38,022 nucleotides of DNA from Campylobacterales bacterium (GTDB taxonomy: Bacteria; Campylobacterota; Campylobacteria; Campylobacterales; Sulfurovaceae), in contig JACXUO010000024.1 in the NCBI GenBank assembly GCA_014763885.1, positions 1-38,022 on the forward strand, written 5' to 3'. This document shows positions 15,425 to 23,468 of this stretch, in pieces (the stretch's first letter is position 1; every line of letters starts with the position of its first letter). The notes under the pieces were generated by a model. The model made no database searches. It had not been told where the DNA came from and worked only from the letters and a program-made list of their open reading frames with translations. The translations under genes and the position numbers were made by a program.

Positions 15425-17248
15425 CTATTCAGTTCTCTCTCTTAGATCATTATGGATTCGAGCAGCCAGCTGTTCAGGCAATAGTCCCAAACTCTCTTCA
15501 ACCAGTTTTGTACTTCCATGGGTAATAAACGCATCATCATACTCAAAAGTGGTTAATGAAACATCATTGGTCTCCTCTTCGCTCAAAAATTCCAATAGCG
15601 CAGAGCCGACTCCGCCTTTTGCGGCAGAATCAGAGAAAACATACCATTTCTTGTAATCGGCACTGAGTTTTGAAAGCATCTGGGCATCAAGCGGTTTTAC
15701 GAAACGAAGATCAAGTATACCGACTTCCTGCTCCATCAATTCAGCCGTCAACATTGCACGCCCTACCCCGTTACCGTATCCTATAAAGAGAACTTCTTCC
15801 CCCTCCTGAAGCATCACGGATTTTCCAAGTTCATACGGTTTACAACTGCTGTCTGGTGCAAGAAATGCTCCTCTTGGATATCTGAAAGCACAGGGACGGT
15901 CATACGCTTTGGCAAATCTCATTGCCGCTTTCATACTGCTCTCATTATAGGGTGCCAGAAGGGTCATGTTGGGGATTGCCCTGAGATAACTCACATCAAA
16001 AGCACCCTGGTGTGTCTCACCATCCTCTCCTACGATCCCGGCTCTGTCGATCGCAAAGACCACACCGAGATCCATCAGGCAGATATCATGGATCACCTGG
16101 TCATACCCTCTCTGCAAAAATGTCGAATAGATCGTACAGAAAGGCTTAAAGCCCTCTTTTGCCAAAGGCCCCATAGAGGTCACAGCATGCTGTTCTGCAA
16201 TCGCTACATCCCAGAAACGCTCAGGGTATTTTGCCATTGCTGCGCTCAGCCCTGTACCACTCGGCATCGCCGCGGTTACCCCCACGATCTTTTCATCGCT
16301 GTCAGCCATCTCGACCAGCGTTTCGCTGTAGATCTGGGTGGCAGATTTTGCACTGCTTTTCTTGGAGGCTTTGCCTGTCTCCAGGTCAAAGGCACCTACA
16401 CCGTGCCAGTGCTCTTTGGTCCCCTCTGCGATCTCGTACCCTTTGCCCTTTGTCGTCTGGGCATGAACGATCACCGGCTTTTTCAGTTTTTTCGCCACTT
16501 CGAAGGTCTCAATGAGTCTTTCGATATCATGCCCGTCGACAGGTCCGATATACTCGATTCCCATCTCTTCAAACATGATCCCCGGAGTAATCAGTTTGAA
16601 AGACTCTTCAAAACGTTTTGCCATATAGGTCGCACCCTCGGGAAGATGCTCAAGCACTTTTTCAACTTTCTGTTTAAACTTCTGATAGAAAGAGCCTGCC
16701 ATCGTCTGCGAAAGCAGCTTGCTGATCGCACCGATCGGTTTGGCAATACTCATCTCATTGTCATTGAGGATGATCACCACAGGATATTTTCTGTCGCCCA
16801 GCTCATTGAGCGCCTCATAGACCATCCCCGCACTCATGCTTCCATCTCCGATAAATGCAACAGGAATGCGGTCTTCTCCTTTCAGTGCAATCGCTTTCGC
16901 CGCACCGACAGCAAGGGAGATCGAAGTCGAGCTATGCCCTGCCACATAGTAGTCATAAGGGGACTCTTTTGGCTTGGTATAACCGCTGATGCCTCCGAAT
17001 CTACGCAACGTATCAAAGCTCTCCCATCGGTCGGTCAGGAGCTTGTGTGCATAGGCCTGATGACTGACATCAAAGATAAAGGGATCCCTTGTGACATCAA
17101 AGACCCTGTGCATTGCAATGATCAGGTCCGTTGCACCCATCGTGGAACTCAGATGCCCTCCGTTGCGGCTCACAGTTTGCAGTATCTTCTCTCTGATCTC
17201 TTCAGCAAGTGCCTCAAGTTCTTCAATCGATTGCGCTTTGATATTCAT
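15425..17248 (-). CDS. dxs: 1-deoxy-D-xylulose-5-phosphate synthase
   Basis: The thiamine-diphosphate enzyme that starts the non-mevalonate isoprenoid pathway from pyruvate and glyceraldehyde-3-phosphate. Visible signatures: GGHLSSTMG, the N-terminal TPP region DVSHQAYAHKLLT, the TPP/Mg motif GDGSMSAGMVYEALN with a later LNDNEMSI, and the catalytic Glu in AIAEQHAVT. 607 residues is typical. ATG 17246-17248 starts 1 nt after the stop of the small upstream gene, which implies translational coupling. It is last in lysA-pheA-hisC-(69 aa)-dxs. Confidence 0.97.
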   Translation of the reverse strand: MNIKAQSIEELEALAEEIREKILQTVSRNGGHLSSTMGATDLIIAMHRVFDVTRDPFIFDVSHQAYAHKLLTDRWESFDTLRRFGGISGYTKPKESPYDYYVAGHSSTSISLAVGAAKAIALKGEDRIPVAFIGDGSMSAGMVYEALNELGDRKYPVVIILNDNEMSIAKPIGAISKLLSQTMAGSFYQKFKQKVEKVLEHLPEGATYMAKRFEESFKLITPGIMFEEMGIEYIGPVDGHDIERLIETFEVAKKLKKPVIVHAQTTKGKGYEIAEGTKEHWHGVGAFDLETGKASKKSSAKSATQIYSETLVEMADSDEKIVGVTAAMPSGTGLSAAMAKYPERFWDVAIAEQHAVTSMGPLAKEGFKPFCTIYSTFLQRGYDQVIHDICLMDLGVVFAIDRAGIVGEDGETHQGAFDVSYLRAIPNMTLLAPYNESSMKAAMRFAKAYDRPCAFRYPRGAFLAPDSSCKPYELGKSVMLQEGEEVLFIGYGNGVGRAMLTAELMEQEVGILDLRFVKPLDAQMLSKLSADYKKWYVFSDSAAKGGVGSALLEFLSEEETNDVSLTTFEYDDAFITHGSTKLVEESLGLLPEQLAARIHNDLRERTE

Positions 17249-17249
17249 T

Positions 17250-17459
17250 TCAACTCTTTATATACGCATTGATCATTTTTTTTGCAAACTCGATATGGCT
17301 CTCATCATAAGGAATCCCCAGCTCATTTGCAATCGTTCTCAATGCTTTTTTTGTCACTTTTCCAGGTTTGGAAAAAGTCTCTTCAGGTGCCATAAACTCA
17401 TGCAGGATAAAAGGGGAGACCTTTACGCCTGCCGGGTTGACGACCTCTACTCTTTTCAT
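17250..17459 (-). CDS. Small conserved-looking protein of unknown function (69 aa)
   Basis: Not recognised. The ATG at 17457-17459 is chosen because it follows the hisC stop by 1 nt and has AGAGG upstream; the frame stays open to 17498 inside hisC. The product is 69 residues and soluble, with no Cys. It has an N-terminal strand-like part (KRVEVVNPAGVKVSPFILHEF) and a C-terminal helical part ending AKKMINAYIKS. The 1-nt gaps on both sides, to hisC and dxs, argue that it is translated. No functional motif is visible. Confidence 0.7.
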   Translation of the reverse strand: MKRVEVVNPAGVKVSPFILHEFMAPEETFSKPGKVTKKALRTIANELGIPYDESHIEFAKKMINAYIKS

Positions 17460-17460
17460 A

Positions 17461-18561
17461 CTAGGCAATAACCTCTGAAAAATGCCTGAAGAAAACACTG
17501 TTTTGCGCTTCGGTGCCGACAGTGATACGAATCGCGTTCATCCCATAGGAGGCAAGGTCGCGGATGATCACTCCCCTTTTGAGGAGCGCCTCTGCAATTT
17601 CACTCGAATTGAGAGGTTCATCAAAAAGGTAGGTGATGAAATTTGTATAACTGTCAATATATCTGATACCCTTCTCCTCTGCATAGGCTTCATATCGTTT
17701 GATCTGCTCCTGGTGCAGTGCGACACTCTCCTGAACGAACGTTTCATCCTTCGTCGCTTCTATCGCTACACGCAGAGAGAGGGTGGTGATATTGAACGGC
17801 GGCCTCATCTTGTAGAGCTCCCTGATCAGCGGTGCCTGTGCGATACCATACCCGACACGCATACCACCCAAACCGTGCGCTTTTGAAAAGGTCCCCAGAT
17901 AGATCACATTCTCATAGCCCAGAAGATCATTCGGTGTGATACGGTACTTCTCATCTTTTGCGGCAGCATACTCCATATAGGCACCATCCACAACAATCAC
18001 CGTATCATCTCCCATCGCCTCGATCATTGCGATCACATCCTCTTTGCTTGTGGCATCCCCCGTAGGGTTGTTTGGCGTGCAGATATAGACGACCTTTGGC
18101 CTGTACATATTGTAGGCTTCCATAAACTCTTCGAACTTGTGCTCATGGCTCATCGTTTTATAGACCTTTGCTCCCATCTGATTTGCATAGATCTCATACA
18201 TCGCGAAGGTTACCCCGCTCATCAGTACTGAAGCATTTTCATCAAGTACAGCACGGGAGATAAATTCCAGCACCTGGTCGCTCCCCGCACCGATAATGAT
18301 GTTCGTATCCTCAACATTGTACTTTTTGGCAAGGGCTGCCTTGAGCTCAAACATACTGTCATCAGGATAGAGGTGCGCGATATCGGCATGCGACCTGATC
18401 ACCTTGGCAATCGCCGGGTTTGTACCGATAGGATTTTCATTGGAAGCAAGCTTCACCACATCTTTTGGGGCAATGCCATATTCGCGTACAACCAACTCAA
18501 TAGGCTTGCCCGCTTCATAGCTTTTGATCCCTTTCAATACTTTGTTAAACTGAATATTCAT
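17461..18561 (-). CDS. hisC: HisC-type histidinol-phosphate/aromatic aminotransferase
   Basis: A PLP-dependent class I/II aminotransferase. Motifs: KLASNENPIG at the N-terminus, CTPNNPTG, VDGAYMEY, and the PLP lysine in GTFSKAHGLGGMRVGYG near residue 225. 366 residues. It may make histidinol phosphate, but its place directly after pheA (22 nt) suggests it also or mainly converts phenylpyruvate to phenylalanine. No other his gene is in the window. The ATG is at 18559-18561. Confidence 0.9.
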   Translation of the reverse strand: MNIQFNKVLKGIKSYEAGKPIELVVREYGIAPKDVVKLASNENPIGTNPAIAKVIRSHADIAHLYPDDSMFELKAALAKKYNVEDTNIIIGAGSDQVLEFISRAVLDENASVLMSGVTFAMYEIYANQMGAKVYKTMSHEHKFEEFMEAYNMYRPKVVYICTPNNPTGDATSKEDVIAMIEAMGDDTVIVVDGAYMEYAAAKDEKYRITPNDLLGYENVIYLGTFSKAHGLGGMRVGYGIAQAPLIRELYKMRPPFNITTLSLRVAIEATKDETFVQESVALHQEQIKRYEAYAEEKGIRYIDSYTNFITYLFDEPLNSSEIAEALLKRGVIIRDLASYGMNAIRITVGTEAQNSVFFRHFSEVIA

Positions 18562-18583
18562 CTTTTACTTCTTTTTTAAAAAT

Positions 18584-19642
18584 TTATACATCATCCGCTT
18601 CATAGACATAAGAGCCAAGGACTTTGATCTTCCCGGTATGTTTCTCCAGGATCGGCTTTATCTTTGCATCATCTTTATGTCCCAGGAACTCGATGAAAAA
18701 GATCGATTTACCTTCGACAATATGGGACTTGATCTTGGTAAGGTTGATCTTTGACTTCTCAAAATCATTAAGGAAGTTCACCAAAGAACCCGGCGTGTTG
18801 TCAAGTTTGACCAGAAGTGATGTCTTGTCATGCCCTGACGGCAGGTTGTCAAAATTTGAAATCACAAAAAAACGTGTCCGGTTACTTGTATCATCTTCGA
18901 TATTGTCAAAACGGATCGGAAGGTTGTTAAGCTTTGCCGCGACTGATGGACAGATCGCAGCGGCATTCTCGTCTTTCAGCGCCAGTTTTGCCGCTTTTGC
19001 TGTCGATTCTACAGGAATATGCTCGACATCATTGAACCCGAGATCCTCCAAAAACACCCTGCACTGCCCGAATGCGACATCTTTGGAGTAGATCTTGTTG
19101 ATCTTTTTGATATCTTCGGACAATGTGGCGAAAGAGAGGTGGACGTCGATCACCACTTCAGCGATGATCCTGAGGTTATACTCATCAAAGCTGCTGATCG
19201 TATCACTCACGATACCGCTGGAACTGTTCTCTATGGGTACCACACCAAACTTCGCAGTACCTTTGGAAACTTCGCGAAATACCCCCTGGATCGAACTGAT
19301 CGGAAGATAGACGCTCATTGCGCCGAATTTGCTCTCTGCCGCCTGGTGGGTAAAACTTGCCTCAGGCCCCAGATAGGCCACTGCTTCGGGAAGCTCCAGG
19401 TTGCGTGAGACGGCGAACATCTCCAGGTAAAGCGCATCGATCGCAGCATCGGTCAATTTCCCTTTGTTCTTTGCTTTCAGACGGTTGAGGATCGCCTGTT
19501 CGCGTTCAGGGCGGTAGATCGGCGCACCGATGGTGTTTTTCAGCTGACCCACCTCATGTACAAGATCCATACGTTGATTGTAAAGCTCCAAAAGCATATC
19601 ATCGATCTTGTCAATCTTTTGACGAAGCTCATCCAAAGTCAT
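18584..19642 (-). CDS. pheA: Bifunctional chorismate mutase/prephenate dehydratase
   Basis: The P-protein that turns chorismate into phenylpyruvate for phenylalanine synthesis. An AroQ-type mutase domain occupies about residues 1-85 (LRQKIDKIDDMLLELYNQR), followed by prephenate dehydratase (YLGPEASFTHQAA, NSSSGIVSDT, and the catalytic SNRTRFFVI) and a C-terminal ACT domain (TSLLVKLDNTPGSLVNFL). The start is the ATG at 19640-19642, preceded by AAAAGGAGTATAAGT; this gives 352 residues, not the longer open frame to 19693. In the ACT domain the usual ESRP Phe-binding motif reads KSHI, so feedback control may differ. Confidence 0.95.
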   Translation of the reverse strand: MTLDELRQKIDKIDDMLLELYNQRMDLVHEVGQLKNTIGAPIYRPEREQAILNRLKAKNKGKLTDAAIDALYLEMFAVSRNLELPEAVAYLGPEASFTHQAAESKFGAMSVYLPISSIQGVFREVSKGTAKFGVVPIENSSSGIVSDTISSFDEYNLRIIAEVVIDVHLSFATLSEDIKKINKIYSKDVAFGQCRVFLEDLGFNDVEHIPVESTAKAAKLALKDENAAAICPSVAAKLNNLPIRFDNIEDDTSNRTRFFVISNFDNLPSGHDKTSLLVKLDNTPGSLVNFLNDFEKSKINLTKIKSHIVEGKSIFFIEFLGHKDDAKIKPILEKHTGKIKVLGSYVYEADDV

Positions 19643-19668
19643 ACTTATACTCCTTTTCAAAGCGCCTG

Positions 19669-20889
19669 CTACTCGGCGCTCTCCTCCATGCACTCAAGCT
19701 CCAAACGCACCTGGTCTTCATACGTTTCACGCTTACGGATAAGTCTCACCCTATCACCTTGGATCGCAACCTCTGCGGGTTTTGGACGTGTGTTGTAGTT
19801 GCTCGCCATCGTAAACCCATAAGCACCGGCGGAGTGGACAGCGAGCAGATCATTATGTTCCAAAGGCGGAAGCGGCACATTCTTCCCAAGGAAGTCTCCG
19901 CTCTCACATACAGGACCCACAACATCCGCAGCTGTTTTTTCACCCTCTTTCGCCACCGCTTCGATCCTGTGGTAGGCATTATAAAGGCTTGGGCGGATCA
20001 GGTCATTCATCGCACCGTCTACGATGACGAAACGTTTCTCTCCATTGACTTTTTCATAGAGTACCCTGGTCAGGAACACGCCCGCATTGGCTACCATATA
20101 GCGTCCGGGCTCACACAGGATGGTGACATCCAGTCCTTTTGTTGCCTGGAATATCGCATCGGTATAGGCTTGCGGCGCAATTGTCTGCTCATCGTCATAG
20201 ACCACACCGATACCGCCACCCACATCAAAAAACTTGATATCGATATCAATGGCTTTCAGGGAGCGCACCAGATCAGCCACGATACCACATGCCTCTGCGA
20301 TAGGCTCCAGCTTGGTCAACTGCGAACCGATATGGAAGTGAATCCCTACCGGGTTGAGAAACTCGGACTTTTTCGCGTAGATATACATCCGTTTTGCCAT
20401 CTCGATCTCAACACCGAACTTGTTCTCATGCAACCCTGTCGAAATATACGGATGGGTCTGAGGATCAATGTTCGGATTGACACGGATCGAGATACGTGCT
20501 TCCTTGCCAAGTGCTTTTGCCACCATCTCCACACGTTTCATCTCGGCTTCACTCTCAAGATTGATCAAAAGAATATCATACTCAAGTGCCGCACGTATCT
20601 CATCATCACGCTTTCCTACACCCGAAAAGATGATCTTGTATTTGCTTACGCCTGCACTCAGCGCCCTTTTTACCTCTCCGATGCTTACACAGTCAGCACC
20701 GGCACCAAGCTTTGCAAGATGCGCGATCACCGAAAGATTCGAGTTTGCCTTGACGGCATAGTTGATCAGTGATTTTTTTCCTGCAAAGGCATCTTTGAGG
20801 CTGTCATACCGCTCTTCGATATAATCAAAATCATACACATAAAGTGGTGTACCGTACTGCTCAGCAATCTCTTTTATATCCATACTCAT
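19669..20889 (-). CDS. lysA: Diaminopimelate decarboxylase
   Basis: A PLP enzyme (fold III) that makes lysine from meso-diaminopimelate, the last step of lysine synthesis. The PLP lysine is in NYAVKANSN near residue 45. CEPGRYMVANAG, CESGDFLG and GAYGFTMASNYN are the substrate and PLP motifs. 406 residues is normal. ATG 20887-20889 follows GTTAGGAAAACGGGA. It heads a probable lysA-pheA-hisC-(69 aa)-dxs run, with gaps of 26, 22, 1 and 1 nt, from a promoter near 20939. Confidence 0.97.
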   Translation of the reverse strand: MSMDIKEIAEQYGTPLYVYDFDYIEERYDSLKDAFAGKKSLINYAVKANSNLSVIAHLAKLGAGADCVSIGEVKRALSAGVSKYKIIFSGVGKRDDEIRAALEYDILLINLESEAEMKRVEMVAKALGKEARISIRVNPNIDPQTHPYISTGLHENKFGVEIEMAKRMYIYAKKSEFLNPVGIHFHIGSQLTKLEPIAEACGIVADLVRSLKAIDIDIKFFDVGGGIGVVYDDEQTIAPQAYTDAIFQATKGLDVTILCEPGRYMVANAGVFLTRVLYEKVNGEKRFVIVDGAMNDLIRPSLYNAYHRIEAVAKEGEKTAADVVGPVCESGDFLGKNVPLPPLEHNDLLAVHSAGAYGFTMASNYNTRPKPAEVAIQGDRVRLIRKRETYEDQVRLELECMEESAE

Positions 20890-20938
20890 TCCCGTTTTCC
20901 TAACAACTGCCGCTTGTTCGCGACACTATTTTGGGGTG

Positions 20939-20944
20939 ATTTTA
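20939..20944 (-). promoter_or_regulatory. -10 box of the lysA promoter
   Basis: Minus strand TAAAAT in TTAGATAAAATCACC, about 49 nt upstream of lysA. The GATAAAATC core matches ndk. Confidence 0.55.
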
Positions 20945-20988
20945 TCTAAAAATTGATTAGAAGCAAGCTTATGCCGTCCAGGCACCAT

Positions 20989-22074
20989 TTATGCGAAACT
21001 CTTTGCCTCTTGACAGAAGTAGGTATAGAGTGCATAAACAGCCAATATAATGATCGGTAATACAGATGTAAGCTCCGGCAAAATCGCTCCGTTATACCCC
21101 ATTCTTCCCAGACCGAACAGTACTCCCCATACGACGATCGTAGCCCCAAGAGAGAGTGCAAGCGTGGTAGAAAGATTCACCATCCTTGCGTGAAAAGGCA
21201 ACTTGAAAAAAAGGATCATCAGCATTGAGATAGCAAAAAGAGGGGTCACGACCTTATCATAAAATGTTGCTCTGATTTTACTTGAATCAAGATTCTGTGC
21301 AGAAAAGAGTCTCCATGTATGATATGCATCGATAACGCTTAATGCCTTTCCTTCATACAGTGACTCCATAATCTTTGGTTTGTACCCCTCCAGAGTTTCG
21401 ATACTCTCTTTATACTCCAGACGGTAACTCTGCAAAATGTCATTCTTGTAAAGGTGTGTTTTGAGCCTCGCATCCTTCGCATCCCATCCCGTACCGTTAT
21501 AGAGCGCATAGGGGGCCTTGATCGTATAGCGTACCTGGTTGCCTTCAACCTTGAAAAGGGTGATCTCCTCTATCCTTTTTTTGAGCGGATCAAGGTTTTT
21601 TACGTAAACAAACGCATCATTGTATTTAAAAAAGAGATCTTTCACCTGGTAGTCGCTGTATTCGTTTTTTAACAGGTGGGAAGCCTTGTCCTTGGCATAA
21701 GAGAACTCTGTCGTATGAAGCACCATGAAGAGCAGATAGACAATGAGTGCAACTGCAAGGATAGGCGCAAAAAGTTTTTTAGTGTTAAAACCGAATGCAT
21801 GCAGTGCCACCATATTGCTGTTTTTCACCATTCTCACCTTTGTAATGATCACGGCAAATACCATGGCCAGAGGATAAAGCAGGGTGATCGCCTCTTCCCA
21901 TTTATAAAATATATACTGCAACTGATAGGTACCGAGTTTTTCAAGTTTAGAAATCTGTTGAAAATAGTCTATCACCGAAAAGACCAGAGAGAGGCCAAAA
22001 AGAATCACCAGAAGATTTTTGAGATAGTTTTTTGCCAGATAGGTGACGTAGAGGGGAGGAGAGAAGAGATTCAT
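20989..22074 (-). CDS. LptF/LptG-family LPS export permease
   Basis: An inner-membrane YjgP/YjgQ-family permease that, with LptB ATPase, extracts LPS toward LptC/LptA. Three hydrophobic segments near the N-terminus (about residues 18-110), a long periplasmic beta-rich section, and three further segments at the C-terminus match the fold. I start it at ATG 22072-22074, which overlaps the pth stop as ATGA; this gives 361 residues instead of the longer frame to 22152. Whether it is F or G cannot be told from this sequence alone; I lean to LptG because of its C-terminal style. It works in the same pathway as the LptE-like protein at 4276. Confidence 0.85.
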   Translation of the reverse strand: MNLFSPPLYVTYLAKNYLKNLLVILFGLSLVFSVIDYFQQISKLEKLGTYQLQYIFYKWEEAITLLYPLAMVFAVIITKVRMVKNSNMVALHAFGFNTKKLFAPILAVALIVYLLFMVLHTTEFSYAKDKASHLLKNEYSDYQVKDLFFKYNDAFVYVKNLDPLKKRIEEITLFKVEGNQVRYTIKAPYALYNGTGWDAKDARLKTHLYKNDILQSYRLEYKESIETLEGYKPKIMESLYEGKALSVIDAYHTWRLFSAQNLDSSKIRATFYDKVVTPLFAISMLMILFFKLPFHARMVNLSTTLALSLGATIVVWGVLFGLGRMGYNGAILPELTSVLPIIILAVYALYTYFCQEAKSFA

Positions 22075-22643
22075 CCCAAAAGTCCTTCTATGGACTTCAG
22101 GCTGTATCTCGACTTGACCTCTGTCAATGTCTCTGTGGTGAGTTTCATACATGCCTCAGCGGTATGGGAGATCAGCTGATCAAGATACTTCGCTTCCTCT
22201 TTGGCAAAGTCATGCAGCACATAATCAGCTACCTGAGACTTATGGGCAGGTTTATCCACCCCTACCCGTACACGCAGATACTCTTTACCGATCATCTCAT
22301 CAATGGACCTGAGCCCGTTATGCCCGCCATGACCACCGCCACACTTAAAACGCAGGGCGCCGAAAGGAATATCGATATCATCATGGATCACGATGATATC
22401 TTCAATCTCTATCTTGTAAAACTGCTTTACGGCTAAAACACTTTTACCCGATAGATTCATAAATGTCGTCGGTTTTAAAAAGTAGTGATGTGAATATTTG
22501 AAAAGTTCACCCTGAAATGAGGCTTTGGAGACATCTCTGGCTCCAAGGTCACTGATCAGTTTGTCTATGACCTTGAAACCGATGTTGTGCCGTGTGTTTT
22601 CGTATTTTGATCCCGGATTTCCCAGACCAACAAAAAGTGCCAC
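22071..22643 (-). CDS. pth: Peptidyl-tRNA hydrolase
   Basis: Releases peptides from peptidyl-tRNA that has dropped off ribosomes. Motifs: FVGLGNPGSKYENTRHNIGF with the catalytic His, FLKPTTFMNLSG, HDDIDIPFG with the Asp, and GGGHGGHNGLRSI. 190 residues. The start is GTG (22641-22643) with AGAGGAGAGGCC upstream. It lies downstream of rplY, separated by an 86-nt gap carrying a strong hairpin, and overlaps the permease gene by 4 nt. Confidence 0.97.
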   Translation of the reverse strand: MALFVGLGNPGSKYENTRHNIGFKVIDKLISDLGARDVSKASFQGELFKYSHHYFLKPTTFMNLSGKSVLAVKQFYKIEIEDIIVIHDDIDIPFGALRFKCGGGHGGHNGLRSIDEMIGKEYLRVRVGVDKPAHKSQVADYVLHDFAKEEAKYLDQLISHTAEACMKLTTETLTEVKSRYSLKSIEGLLG

Positions 22644-22666
22644 GGCCTCTCCTCTTTTGCGTTTTT

Positions 22667-22695
22667 ATAGAAGATGAACCTTGTTCCTCTTCTAT
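22667..22695. other. Long hairpin between rplY and pth
   Basis: A 13-bp stem with one mismatch (22667-22679 with 22683-22695) and a 3-nt loop. Neither strand shows a following T run, so it looks like an RNA-processing or mRNA-stability element rather than a terminator. Confidence 0.55.
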
Positions 22696-22729
22696 TGGAT
22701 GACTTCCACTCTAAAGAGTTTTAGTTTGA

Positions 22730-23266
22730 TTATTTTGACTTGATCACACCACAGATCGCAACATCCGGTCTTTCCATGATACGGCAGTTTGCCGGAGCTT
22801 CGATATCTCTGATAAGGATAGAGTCGTCTCTGTCAAGATCAGCCACATCAAGGTCAAAGTTCTTAGGCATATTCTCGATAGCGCCTCTTACTCTGATTCT
22901 TCTTTTTGACATTACAAGTACACCTTTGTTCTTAAGACCTTTCGGTGTTCCGTGTGTTACAACAGGTACAAGGAAATCAGTTACTTGTCCTGGTACACCT
23001 ACTCTAAGGTCAACATGAAGAATGTCGCCGGTTACCGGGTGTAGTTGATACTCGTGGATCGCTACGTTAAGCTCTTTATCGCCAACCTTAATTGGAAGTG
23101 TAAATCCCTCTTTTGCTCTTACAGCTTTGATGAAATCACCTCTTTTAAATGCAGCATGGATGTTCTCTACACCATTTGCATAAATGTTAGCGATTAGATA
23201 ACCATCTCTTCTAAGCTGTTTTGCGTTGCTTTTACAGATACTCTCTCTAATGATACCTTCTAACAT
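22730..23266 (-). CDS. rplY: 50S ribosomal protein L25/Ctc
   Basis: Binds 5S rRNA. The 178-residue length shows the longer Ctc/TL5 form, with the L25 core (about 1-95) plus the TL5 C-terminal domain. Landmarks are LRRDGYLIANIYANG, HEYQLHPVTGDILHVDLR and a late RDDSILIRDIEAP. The start lies just after AAGGACTAACT. It probably leads the rplY-pth-permease run from a promoter at 23324. Confidence 0.96.
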   Translation of the reverse strand: MLEGIIRESICKSNAKQLRRDGYLIANIYANGVENIHAAFKRGDFIKAVRAKEGFTLPIKVGDKELNVAIHEYQLHPVTGDILHVDLRVGVPGQVTDFLVPVVTHGTPKGLKNKGVLVMSKRRIRVRGAIENMPKNFDLDVADLDRDDSILIRDIEAPANCRIMERPDVAICGVIKSK

Positions 23267-23323
23267 AGTTAGTCCTTATTTAAATAAAAATATTTTCTAC
23301 ACCGAAATGTAAAATAGAAGCGG

Positions 23324-23329
23324 ATTATA
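23324..23329 (-). promoter_or_regulatory. -10 box of the rplY promoter
   Basis: Minus strand TATAAT in TTGGATATAATCC, about 57 nt upstream of rplY, with an A-rich tract (eight A) just upstream. It is identical over 13 nt to the leuS promoter. Confidence 0.65.
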
Positions 23330-23369
23330 TCCAATTTTTTTTAAATTGTGATAAAAGTGAATATCGTTT

Positions 23370-23468
23370 GGTTTCGTAACTAAAATCGTGAAACTATTCA
23401 CGATTTCTTAACGCTTTGCCTCCATGGCTGCGCTGCGCTACGACCATTCCGGTTTCGTAACTAAAATC
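23370..23468. repeat. 18-bp direct repeat flanking 63 bp at the pilT 3' end
   Basis: GGTTTCGTAACTAAAATC occurs at 23370-23387 and again at 23451-23468, with a period of 81 bp. On the pilT strand the repeat encodes DFSYET. The inner copy is in frame; the outer copy lies past the stop. The arrangement looks like insertion or duplication of an 81-bp unit into the pilT tail. Confidence 0.8.
23383..23406 (-). terminator. Hairpin over the pilT stop codon
   Basis: A perfect 10-bp stem (23383-23392 with 23397-23406) and a 4-nt loop (23393-23396) that contains the TAG stop of pilT (23394-23396). On the minus strand it is followed by TTTTAG, a short T run, so it may terminate the clpS-to-pilT transcript. 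Confidence 0.55.

Noticed and set aside
16010-17272. 420-codon open frame antisense to dxs
   Set aside because: It mirrors a complete, motif-rich dxs; its product is rich in His, Arg and Cys with no domain, as expected of a shadow frame.
19759-20772. 337-codon open frame antisense to lysA
   Set aside because: Entirely opposite a complete lysA with all active-site motifs; composition is shadow-like.
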